A stretch of DNA of 64,000 nucleotides from an uncultured Collinsella sp. GTDB taxonomy: Bacteria > Actinomycetota > Coriobacteriia > Coriobacteriales > Coriobacteriaceae. This document shows, piece by piece, positions 1 through 6,813 of the stretch (within the stretch, counting starts at the first letter, position 1; each line of letters opens with the position of its first letter). Made by a program: the position numbers and the translations under genes. Under the pieces are notes generated by a model. It was given only the letters and a program-made list of their open reading frames with translations, was not told the DNA's origin and ran no database searches. The stretch covers positions 46,948 through 110,947 of the forward strand of contig CALEBN010000054.1 of NCBI GenBank assembly GCA_937943045.1, written 5' to 3'.

Positions 1-590
1 TCGCTTTCGGCCTTCTTGGCGTTGATGAAGCCCTGTTCGTCGGCTATGCGGCGTACGTCGCGCTCCTTGTCCAGGCCTGCCAGCGGAAAGATCGTGCGCG
101 ACAGCCGCTTCTGCGTAAGCGAATACAAAAAGTAACTCTGGTCTTTTTTGGGGTCCTCGCCGCGATGCAGCTGCCAGGTGCCGTCGGGCGCCTGGCTTGT
201 TTTGGCATAGTGGCCCGTGGCGATGTAGTCGCAGCCCATATCCAGCGCCGCATCCAGCAACGCGCCAAACTTAATGTGGCGGTTGCAGATGATGCACGGG
301 TTGGGCGTCAGCCCTTCCTGGTAGGCGGTCACAAAGCGCTCGATCACGTTGCGGTCGAAGGTTTGCTGCAGGTCGAGCACATGGTGGGGTATCCCCAGGC
401 GCTCGGCGACGGCCTTTGCATCGGCGATGTCGCGGTCGACCTTACTCATGCCTGTTGCGGGATCGGGCGCGGGGCAGGTGAGGCGCATGGTGGCACCGAC
501 ACATTCGTAACCCTGACTTTTGAGCAGATACGCGGTCACGCTGGAATCGACGCCGCCGCTCATGGCGACGAGCACGCGCTTATTGTGCAT
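1..590 (-). CDS. mnmA: tRNA 2-thiouridine(34) synthase MnmA, 5' part (gene runs off the window start)
   Basis: Encodes the cytosolic ATP-dependent thiolase that makes the 2-thio group of U34 in Lys, Glu and Gln tRNAs, using sulfur relayed from a cysteine desulfurase. The frame is open from ATG at 590 to the window edge (about 196 codons). The N-terminus carries the PP-loop SGGVDSS (residues 11-17), and further on the NPCIICNRHIKFG segment contains the family's first catalytic cysteine; GHYAK and DQSYFLY are also typical. AAGGAG lies about 10 bases upstream of the start. The second catalytic cysteine and the C-terminal beta-barrel lie outside the window. cysK lies upstream on the same strand, and cysteine is the sulfur source for this modification. 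Confidence 0.95.
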   Translation of the reverse strand, partial: MHNKRVLVAMSGGVDSSVTAYLLKSQGYECVGATMRLTCPAPDPATGMSKVDRDIADAKAVAERLGIPHHVLDLQQTFDRNVIERFVTAYQEGLTPNPCIICNRHIKFGALLDAALDMGCDYIATGHYAKTSQAPDGTWQLHRGEDPKKDQSYFLYSLTQKRLSRTIFPLAGLDKERDVRRIADEQGFINAKKAES

Positions 591-619
591 GGGGAGGTTC
601 TCCTTGGTGGCATGTGGCC

Positions 620-658
620 AAAAAAGAAAAGCGGCGCGGGAGGCTGGTTCCGCGCCGC
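620..658 (-). terminator. Rho-independent terminator after cysK
   Basis: On the minus strand a perfect 9-bp stem (gcggcgcgg at 631-639 with its complement at 650-658) is followed by a T-rich run (complement of 620-630). It lies about 110 bases past the cysK stop and just upstream of the mnmA ribosome site. Confidence 0.8.
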
Positions 659-660
659 AG

Positions 661-668
661 ACATTGTA
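661..668 (-). promoter_or_regulatory. Possible extended -10 element for mnmA
   Basis: On the minus strand TGC-TACAAT (TACAAT is the complement of 663-668) resembles an extended -10. I see no good -35. If used, transcription would start near the base of the 631-658 hairpin, giving mnmA its own promoter downstream of the cysK terminator. Confidence 0.3.
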
Positions 669-771
669 GCAAGTTCGGGCGTCCTGTGGGACACCCTGTT
701 GGGATGAGCTCAGGCTGCCAGAAGAGAGGGGAGACCGGCGTGCCCTGGACTCGTTCTAAGAACGAGAAGCT

Positions 772-1710
772 CTAGTCCTGGAAGAGCGCCGTGGACAGGT
801 AGCGCTCACCGGTGTCGGCGAGCAGCGCCACGATGGTCTTACCCTCGTTCTCGGGGCGCTTGGCCAGCTGCAGCGCGGCCCACACGGCGGCGCCGGACGA
901 AATGCCCACGAGCACGCCCTCCTTGTGGCCCACGGCGCGGCCGGTGGCAAAGGCGTCGTCGTTCTCGACGGGGATGATCTCGTCATAGACCTGGGTGTCG
1001 AGGACGTCGGGCACAAAGCCGGCGCCGATACCCTGGATCTTGTGCGGGCCGGCCTGGCCCTTAGAGAGCACCGGGGAGGTGGCGGGCTCGACGGCGACAA
1101 CCTGAATCTGGGGGTTCTGCTCCTTGAGGAACTCGCCCACGCCGGTCACGGTGCCGCCGGTGCCAACGCCGGCGACGAAGATGTCGACCTTGCCGTCGGT
1201 GTCATCCCAGATCTCGGGGCCGGTCGTGGCCTTGTGGATGGCGGGGTTGGCGGGGTTCACAAACTGGCCGGTGAGTATGCTGTTGGGAGTCTCCTTCTGC
1301 AGCTCCTCGGCTTTGGCGATAGCGCCCTTCATGCCTTTGGAGCCGTCGGTGAGCACGAGCTGTGCGCCGTATGCCTGCATAAGCTTGCGGCGCTCGACGG
1401 ACATGGTCTCGGGCATGGTGATGATCACCTTGTAACCGCGGGCCGCTGCCACCGAGGCGATGCCGACGCCGGTGTTGCCGCTCGTGGGCTCGATGATGGT
1501 GTAGTCGCCGCCGCGCACGAGCTTGCCGGCCTTCTCGGCCTCGTCAATCATGTTCTTGGCGACGCGGTCTTTGACGGAACCGGCGGGGTTGAAGTATTCG
1601 AGTTTGACGAGCACACGAGCCTTGAGGTCCTCGTCGGCCTCAAAGTGGGTGAGCTCCAGGAGTGGGGTGTGGCCGATAAGCTGATCGATAGACGTGTAAA
1701 CCTTGCTCAT
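772..1710 (-). CDS. cysK: Cysteine synthase A (O-acetylserine sulfhydrylase)
   Basis: PLP-dependent cytosolic enzyme that makes cysteine from O-acetylserine and sulfide. The 312-residue length fits the family. Lys47 in GSVKDR is the PLP lysine, PTSGNTG (75-81) is the substrate-binding loop, GVGTGGTVTG near 180 is the phosphate-binding glycine loop, and GISSGAA plus the C-terminal DTGERYLST are further hallmarks. ATG 1710 is preceded by GGAGG. It is transcribed away from an Rrf2 regulator (start 1964) across a region with several inverted repeats. In Bacillus the Rrf2 protein CymR forms a regulatory complex with CysK, so the neighbour may be its regulator; that is inference. A strong terminator follows the gene. 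Confidence 0.96.
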   Translation of the reverse strand: MSKVYTSIDQLIGHTPLLELTHFEADEDLKARVLVKLEYFNPAGSVKDRVAKNMIDEAEKAGKLVRGGDYTIIEPTSGNTGVGIASVAAARGYKVIITMPETMSVERRKLMQAYGAQLVLTDGSKGMKGAIAKAEELQKETPNSILTGQFVNPANPAIHKATTGPEIWDDTDGKVDIFVAGVGTGGTVTGVGEFLKEQNPQIQVVAVEPATSPVLSKGQAGPHKIQGIGAGFVPDVLDTQVYDEIIPVENDDAFATGRAVGHKEGVLVGISSGAAVWAALQLAKRPENEGKTIVALLADTGERYLSTALFQD

Positions 1711-1768
1711 GGTGAACCTCCAAAGTGTTCAAGTTGCTGGTTGCCGTGTGGTTTCACGGTGCGTGTAG

Positions 1769-1808
1769 CAGCTAAACCCATAAACCTTATAGGTTGTTCG
1801 TTTAGCTG
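1769..1808. promoter_or_regulatory. Nested inverted repeats upstream of cysK (operator or leader hairpin candidate)
   Basis: An outer perfect 9-bp inverted repeat (cagctaaac at 1769-1777, gtttagctg at 1800-1808) encloses an inner perfect palindrome, AACCT-TAT-AGGTT (1783-1795); both are centred near 1789. It lies 59-98 bases upstream of the cysK ATG. It could be a protein-binding dyad or an RNA hairpin in the cysK leader. Confidence 0.5.
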
Positions 1809-1818
1809 TTGCGAAGCA

Positions 1819-1840
1819 TACTAGACACTAAAGCCTAGTA
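1819..1840. promoter_or_regulatory. TACTAG-N10-CTAGTA dyad between cysK and the Rrf2 gene
   Basis: A perfect 6-bp inverted repeat with a 10-bp spacer, in the AT-rich middle of the divergent intergenic region. The spacing suits a dimeric winged-helix regulator such as the adjacent Rrf2 protein; this is inference. Confidence 0.4.
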
Positions 1841-1899
1841 ATGCAATAGGAAATAGAAGATTATTACGAGTCGATTAACCATCTTGACCGGAACGGGTA

Positions 1900-1927
1900 T
1901 TTTCAAAACCAATTTTTCGGCTAGAAT
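1900..1927 (+). promoter_or_regulatory. Possible promoter of the Rrf2 regulator gene
   Basis: TTTTCA (1900-1905) and TAGAAT (1922-1927) are separated by 16 bases, 37 bases upstream of the start codon. A TTGACC at 1883-1888 is also present but is not well spaced to a -10. Confidence 0.35.
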
Positions 1928-1963
1928 TTCTACGGACTAAATGACCGAAAGGCAGCACTATAC

Positions 1964-2392
1964 ATGTTGGTTTCTACTAAGGGCAGATATGCCCTGCGCG
2001 TTATGGTCGATCTGGCCGAGCACCAGGCGGCCGGTCGCATCCCGCTTAAAGAGATCGCGGCGCGACAGGGGATTTCCGAGAAATATCTCGAGAACATCTT
2101 GGCTACGCTCGTGCGCGCCAACATGCTTTCGGGCATGCGTGGCAAGGGCGGTGGCTACGTGCTCACGCGCCCGCCCGAGCAGTACACGGTGGGCGAGATC
2201 TTGCGCCTGACCGAGGGCAGTCTGGCGCCGGTCGCCTGCCTGGATGGCGACTGCAAGGGATGCTCGCGTTCGGATGAGTGCCCCACGCTCGACGTGTGGA
2301 AGAACCTGGACAAGCTCATCAACGACTATCTCGATGGTGTGACACTCGATCAACTTGTCGCTCCCAACCATGGTTACGACTACGTCATCTAA
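1964..2392 (+). CDS. Rrf2 family transcriptional regulator (IscR/CymR-like)
   Basis: Winged-helix DNA-binding protein of 142 residues. The N-terminal MLVSTKGRYALRVMVDLAEH and the recognition region around SEKYLENILATLVRANML with RGKGGGYVL (59-66) are classical Rrf2. Cysteines at 92, 97, 100 and 106 occupy the position of the IscR [2Fe-2S] ligands (IscR 92, 98, 104), but the spacing is unusual and there are four. It may sense Fe-S status or redox rather than act as a cluster-free CymR. It lies divergent from cysK, which suggests control of cysteine synthesis or Fe-S supply. GAAAGGCAG precedes ATG 1964. Which effector it uses cannot be told from the sequence. Confidence 0.9.
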   Translation: MLVSTKGRYALRVMVDLAEHQAAGRIPLKEIAARQGISEKYLENILATLVRANMLSGMRGKGGGYVLTRPPEQYTVGEILRLTEGSLAPVACLDGDCKGCSRSDECPTLDVWKNLDKLINDYLDGVTLDQLVAPNHGYDYVI

Positions 2393-2461
2393 CCTACACC
2401 TGCCATGTGGGGACGGGGCGGAAATGGTAGATTCTCTCGTCCTTTGAGACCTGATAAATAA

Positions 2462-2499
2462 GAAGACCGCCCATTTTTGCGATGGGCGGCCTTCGTTTT
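2462..2499. terminator. Hairpin terminator between convergent genes
   Basis: An 8-bp stem (ccgcccat 2467-2474 / atgggcgg 2482-2489), extended by gaag/cttc, is followed by cgtttt on the plus strand and by a T-rich stretch on the minus strand. It can serve both the Rrf2 gene and the convergent membrane protein gene. Confidence 0.75.
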
Positions 2500-2534
2500 G
2501 GGCTGTTGAGACGGGCGCGGCCGGAATGGCCGTT

Positions 2535-2900
2535 TTAGTCCTCGGCAATACTATCGAGGATGCTGCGCATGATGGACACCAGAATGCTGCCCATAAAGGC
2601 CGAGCCAAAGCTTGCGATGGAGATGCCGACGCCCAGCAGGTTGATCGACAGGTAACTCGCGAGTTCGAGCATAAAGCTGTTGAGCACGAGCTGGAAAATG
2701 CCCAGCGTAATGATCGTGAGCGGCAGCGAGATGACCGTCAGGAACGGCTTGACGAACGAATCGACGATGTTCAGGAACAGTCCCACGAAGGCGAAACAGA
2801 CCCAGGCCTCGGCAAAACCGAAGGGCTGGATGCCGGGAACGAGGAACGTGGCAATCGCGATGGCGATTGAGGTAAAGAGCCAGTTAAGCATAAAGCGCAT
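2535..2900 (-). CDS. YvlD/phage-holin-4-like small membrane protein
   Basis: A 121-residue protein that is almost all hydrophobic, with about four membrane segments (near 4-24, 30-52, 57-80 and 88-112). The motifs NIVDSFVKPFLTVISLPL and TLGIFQLVLNSFMLELA match the Phage_holin_4_2 family (YvlD of Bacillus), an integral membrane family mostly of chromosomal, non-phage proteins with unclear function. AAAGGA precedes ATG 2900. No phage genes lie nearby, so the holin name should not be taken as function. It stands alone between a terminator and a 324-base intergenic region. Confidence 0.85.
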   Translation of the reverse strand: MRFMLNWLFTSIAIAIATFLVPGIQPFGFAEAWVCFAFVGLFLNIVDSFVKPFLTVISLPLTIITLGIFQLVLNSFMLELASYLSINLLGVGISIASFGSAFMGSILVSIMRSILDSIAED

Positions 2901-3224
2901 GGTGTGAATCCTTTCTTGCGCAGGGTGCGTTGGTGACGCGTGAAGCGGTTTGCTGCGGCAGCTTGGGCGGCCGCGCGGGTGTGCCGTCTTGTTCGGCCGC
3001 TCATTGTCTCAGATATTCGTGGAGCTTGCGTGCGCATTCGGTTTCAAAACGGCGTTCGTCCTAAAAAACGTGCCGCTGGCAGAGAGTCTTGTCGCTTTAG
3101 TTTGGTGGTGTGCTACACTGCTACGGGCAAATGGCCCATGCATAGTTTTATTGCATATTACGGGTGAACGATGCCCGATGTCAGTATCAACTTCGATGCC
3201 TTTTGGCGGGTTTGGCGGTGATCG
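2901..3224. other. Intergenic region (324 bases) between divergent genes
   Basis: No convincing gene on either strand. It should hold the promoter of the minus-strand membrane protein gene and that of the TrpR-like gene. The only signal I can point to is the extended -10 at 3111-3119. Confidence 0.5.
3089..3119 (+). promoter_or_regulatory. Possible extended -10 promoter for the TrpR-like gene
   Basis: TGC-TACACT (3111-3119) forms an extended -10, with TTGTCG (3089-3094) 19 bases upstream of TACACT as a weak -35. About 105 bases upstream of the start codon. Confidence 0.35.
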
Positions 3225-3524
3225 ATGAACATCGAGAACATGTTTGACAAGCCTGATGTCAAGCAGCTGGTCCACGCATTTAGTCTTTTGGATGACGAGA
3301 AGGATATCCAGGCGTTTTTAACCGATATCTGCACGCCGCGCGAGATTTGCGATCTTTCGCAACGCTTGCAGGTCGCGCGTTATCTGGATGAGGGCGAGCC
3401 CTATGTTGAGGTTCAGGCTCGCACGGGCGCTTCGTCCACCACGGTGAGTCGTGTTTCCAAGGCGCTCAACGGCGAGTACGGTGGCTATCGCAAGATTCTC
3501 ATCAAGCTGGAGGATGGCGAGTAG
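3225..3524 (+). CDS. YerC/YecD family TrpR-related DNA-binding protein
   Basis: A 99-residue protein with the Trp-repressor-like helical fold: CTPREICDLSQRLQVARYL followed by the helix-turn-helix region VQARTGASSTTVSRVSKAL (about 64-82). YerC/YecD proteins are TrpR homologues in Firmicutes and Actinobacteria, but their ligand and targets are largely unknown, so a tryptophan role should not be assumed. Start ATG 3225 has only a weak upstream GGCGGTGA. It is a single gene followed by a strong terminator, and no tryptophan genes lie nearby. Confidence 0.88.
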   Translation: MNIENMFDKPDVKQLVHAFSLLDDEKDIQAFLTDICTPREICDLSQRLQVARYLDEGEPYVEVQARTGASSTTVSRVSKALNGEYGGYRKILIKLEDGE

Positions 3525-3552
3525 GCCAACGGCAACAAACGAATCAACTGGA

Positions 3553-3577
3553 GCCGCCCCTTCGGGGGCGGTTTTTG
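3553..3577 (+). terminator. Terminator of the TrpR-like gene
   Basis: GC-rich stem ccgcccc-ttc-gggggcgg (3554-3571) followed by a run of T residues (3572-3576). Confidence 0.88.
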
Positions 3578-3711
3578 TGTGTCGATAATTGATCCTTTGG
3601 GGACGGAGGAAAACGGATTATCGAGGGGACCTGGTGCATTGGGGCCAGGTTGTCCGCGCGGGCGGGTAGGATAGATGCGTTGAATATTGCGAACAGTTTG
3701 AGTGGAGGACC

Positions 3712-6700
3712 ATGCCTGTTCGAATCTATACCACCAATGCCGGCACGGATTTGAGCGATGCCGAGGCGGCGCTGCTGGCCGACCTGGTTGCCCGCCACGG
3801 GCGCGCCGTGTTGCTGGCGCCAACATTTGCCGAGCTCGACCTGTGCCGTCATGATGCGGCAGAAGCTGGGGTTTCGCTGGGTATCGACTACAAGACGCCT
3901 TCGTCGTGGCTCCGCTCGCTGTGGGAGCTTATGGGCGATGGCCGCAACTTTGTGGATAACCTTCAGCGCCAGATGCTGTTCTCGGACATGATCGACCGCC
4001 GCGACGACGCTGCTCTGCAGCCGCTCTCGCGCAGCCAGGGCACGGTACGCATGCTTGCGCGTATGGCCCGCGACGTGTTGCCGGGCGTGGCGGGGACGGG
4101 CGACGAGCGCTGCCGCGATGCCGCCTCTCAGCCCGAGCCCAAAAGTGACGCCGAGGCCCGCGTATTCGAGCTGTTGAGTGCCTATGCGAGCGGCTTGGAC
4201 CGTCGAGACATGGTCGAGCCCTGCGAAGCCGCCGATATGATGGCAGAAGCCCTGGCGAACAGCCTGCCGGGGTGCGCCCGCGCCGTCTGCGTGCGTGGTG
4301 TCACGTCGTTTACGCATAGCCTGCTCGAGCTGTTGTCGGCCGTGGCGAATAGTGGGGGAGAGGTTGTCGTGCTGCTGGCTTGCGAGCAGGCGGCGATGCG
4401 CGAGGACCTGGCCGCCGCCTTTGATGCCCGCGGTGTGCTGTTTGAGGCCGCGCCGCTGGGGGAGGACGCCGGCGCGTCCGAGACCGCTTCTGCGCCTGCT
4501 GCTCATCCTATTTTTATAGAGGCGGCCGGCCCCCATGCCCGCGCCCGCGCTTATGTGGATGCTCTTGAGAGCCTGGTCGTGGCATGCGAGGAGTCCGTTT
4601 CGCGCGATGGCGCCGCGACGAACGCCGACCCCGCACGCGTGCTCGTAGTTTCCGCCCGGGCGTCCCAGCTGTTCGGCGAACTCGCTGCCCGTTTGGCGGC
4701 GCGTCATATTGCGGCCGAGACAACTGAGTTCACGGCGTTTTCCCAATCCATCGCGGGCAGGCAGTTTACGGCGCTCGCCAATCTGATCGAGCGCACGAAG
4801 GCCGCCGACGAGGGCACCGCCTCCAAGACCGAGTGGTGGCCCGCTCCGGAGCTTACCGACTGGATTTATAGCCCGCTTTCGGGTGCCGACGCCGCGAGCG
4901 CCCGCGGCTTCGACAAGAACATGCGCCTGTCGCGCAGCAAGACCACTGCGGGCGTCAAGAGCTTGCTGCAGAGCGTGCAGGGCCAGGTGAGGGGCGCCCG
5001 CAAGGCCGCCAGCGAAGATAACTGGTTTAAGAACGTGCCGTGCGTGGTCTCGGACGTGTTCCAGGCGCTGTGGCGCGACAAACCCGTGACGGCGCTCAAG
5101 GCCATGCTCGCCGTTGCCGAGGCGCTGCCCGATCGCGCTCTAGGCGGCCTTGACGGCCAGGCCCGTCGCCAGGCAGAGACGGCTTTGCTGCGCCATGCCA
5201 TCGACATCCTTATGAACGATGCTCGCGCGCTCGACGTGTCGCAGGCTGCGACCGTGCCGGTTCTCGACGGCGTTCGAACCAAGGTGGACAAGCGCAGTGC
5301 CGCTTACGATTGCGAGACCTACGAGGTCGATCGCACACCACGGGCACAAGTGCGCTTTGTGCCGCTTGCCGATGCGTCGGTTCTACGCCCTGGCAGCTAC
5401 GATGCCGTGCTGTTTGTCGATGTCGACCTGGACAGCTACCCGCTTTCGCACGAAGAGGGCCCGCTTGCCACGTTGACGGCCGAGCTGCGCCGCGACGGCG
5501 TGTCTTTGGAGCCCGCCGCCCTGCTGCGCGTGCGCTTTGGCCGTGCAATGCAGGCGGCGAGCGGTCCGGTCGCGCTCGCCCGCGTGACGCACGATCGCCA
5601 GGCGCGCGAGTGCTACCCGGCAGCCGTATGGACCGAGCTGCGGGCGCATGCCGAGGCCGCTGGCGCCGTCAAGGTTGCGTGCGTGGGCGAGGGCGGTATC
5701 GTCGCCGATTTTGATCCCGCGGCAGGCGAAGGTCTTAGGCGCGAGCGCGTGACCTGCGAAGCTCCTCAGCATCTGAGCGATGAAGCCATTCCGTATCTGG
5801 TCCTGCGCCGTCGCGATGGCGAGGGCGAGGATGCGCCGCTGGTGCCGCGCCTGACGTCTGCCTCGCAGATCGAGGCCTATTCGACCTGCCCGCTATGCTG
5901 GTTCGTCTCGTACCGCGTGAAGCCCCAGTCGATCGACGCCGGCTTTGGCAATATGGAGAAGGGCAACTTTGTCCACGACGTGCTGGAGCATTTGCACGCT
6001 CGTCTGCCCCAGGAGGGCATGGAGCGCGTGACGCCCGAGAACCTGCCGCGCGCTCAGGAGCTGCTGCGCGAGGTCTTTGACGAGACTTTGGCCGAGCATG
6101 CTTCCAAGCGTGGCAACGAGGGCCCGCTCGTGCCGCTCTCTCCGGTAGAGGAGCGCCAGGTGGCCGAGATCCTGCCGCAGCTGGAGGGTGTGCTTGCCTA
6201 TGAAGCCGAGGCGCTGACTCCTTTTGCTCCACGCTACCTGGAGTTTGCCTTTAACGATCTTAACGTTGAGTATGCCGGCTGGCCGCTCGGCGGGCGCATC
6301 GACCGCGTGGATGTGGATGCCGAGAACCGCGCCGTCGTGATCGACTACAAGCACCGCACGGGCGTTGAGGAGTTTAAGCTCGCCGACCCTACGGTGCGCG
6401 ACGAGGAATCGGGCACGGCGCCCATCGACGATCCGCGGTGGCTGCCGCCCCATACCCAGACGCTTATCTATGCGCAGGCCATGCGCCGGGCGCTGGATTT
6501 GGACACCCGCGCGGCGCTCTACTTTTCGACCAAGGGCGGCAAGCCGGCGTTGCGCGGTGCCGCGAGCGCCGAGCTACTCGAGGAAGAGCGCGGCGACGGT
6601 CGCATCCCGGGCCTTAAGAAAGGTTTCCCCGGCGAGGGCGGCAACATGGACTTCGATGCGCTGCTCGATCGCGTGGAGGCCGGCATCGCCGAGCGCCTGC

Positions 6701-6810
6701 GCGAGCTCGAGGCGGGCAACGTTGCCGCCGTCGACCCGGCGTCGACGCAGGCCGCGCATGCCCGCTGCTCGTATAACCACGAAGGAACGTTTGTAAGGAG
6801 GGACGTGTAG
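3712..6810 (+). CDS. addB: AddB-like PD-(D/E)XK nuclease subunit of an AddAB recombination complex
   Basis: A 1032-residue partner of the AddA-like helicase encoded 4 bases downstream; together they should process double-strand breaks for RecA loading. The N-terminal half looks like a decayed helicase, as in AddB proteins. The nuclease core is near the C-terminus: YSTCPLCW (Cys726, Cys729), then GRIDRVDVD (Asp864) and VVIDYK (Asp878, Lys880), the PD-(D/E)XK residues. AddB normally closes a [4Fe-4S] cluster with three C-terminal cysteines; here I see only Cys1019. GGAGG precedes ATG 3712. The next gene's ribosome site (AAGGAGG) lies inside its last codons, indicating translational coupling. 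Sequence divergence from Bacillus AddB is large. Confidence 0.85.
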   Translation: MPVRIYTTNAGTDLSDAEAALLADLVARHGRAVLLAPTFAELDLCRHDAAEAGVSLGIDYKTPSSWLRSLWELMGDGRNFVDNLQRQMLFSDMIDRRDDAALQPLSRSQGTVRMLARMARDVLPGVAGTGDERCRDAASQPEPKSDAEARVFELLSAYASGLDRRDMVEPCEAADMMAEALANSLPGCARAVCVRGVTSFTHSLLELLSAVANSGGEVVVLLACEQAAMREDLAAAFDARGVLFEAAPLGEDAGASETASAPAAHPIFIEAAGPHARARAYVDALESLVVACEESVSRDGAATNADPARVLVVSARASQLFGELAARLAARHIAAETTEFTAFSQSIAGRQFTALANLIERTKAADEGTASKTEWWPAPELTDWIYSPLSGADAASARGFDKNMRLSRSKTTAGVKSLLQSVQGQVRGARKAASEDNWFKNVPCVVSDVFQALWRDKPVTALKAMLAVAEALPDRALGGLDGQARRQAETALLRHAIDILMNDARALDVSQAATVPVLDGVRTKVDKRSAAYDCETYEVDRTPRAQVRFVPLADASVLRPGSYDAVLFVDVDLDSYPLSHEEGPLATLTAELRRDGVSLEPAALLRVRFGRAMQAASGPVALARVTHDRQARECYPAAVWTELRAHAEAAGAVKVACVGEGGIVADFDPAAGEGLRRERVTCEAPQHLSDEAIPYLVLRRRDGEGEDAPLVPRLTSASQIEAYSTCPLCWFVSYRVKPQSIDAGFGNMEKGNFVHDVLEHLHARLPQEGMERVTPENLPRAQELLREVFDETLAEHASKRGNEGPLVPLSPVEERQVAEILPQLEGVLAYEAEALTPFAPRYLEFAFNDLNVEYAGWPLGGRIDRVDVDAENRAVVIDYKHRTGVEEFKLADPTVRDEESGTAPIDDPRWLPPHTQTLIYAQAMRRALDLDTRAALYFSTKGGKPALRGAASAELLEEERGDGRIPGLKKGFPGEGGNMDFDALLDRVEAGIAERLRELEAGNVAAVDPASTQAAHARCSYNHEGTFVRRDV

Positions 6811-6813
6811 ACC

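Noticed and set aside
2535..2900. Holin-like gene as a sign of a prophage
   Set aside because: The family is mostly chromosomal YvlD-type; no other phage gene lies within 60 kb.
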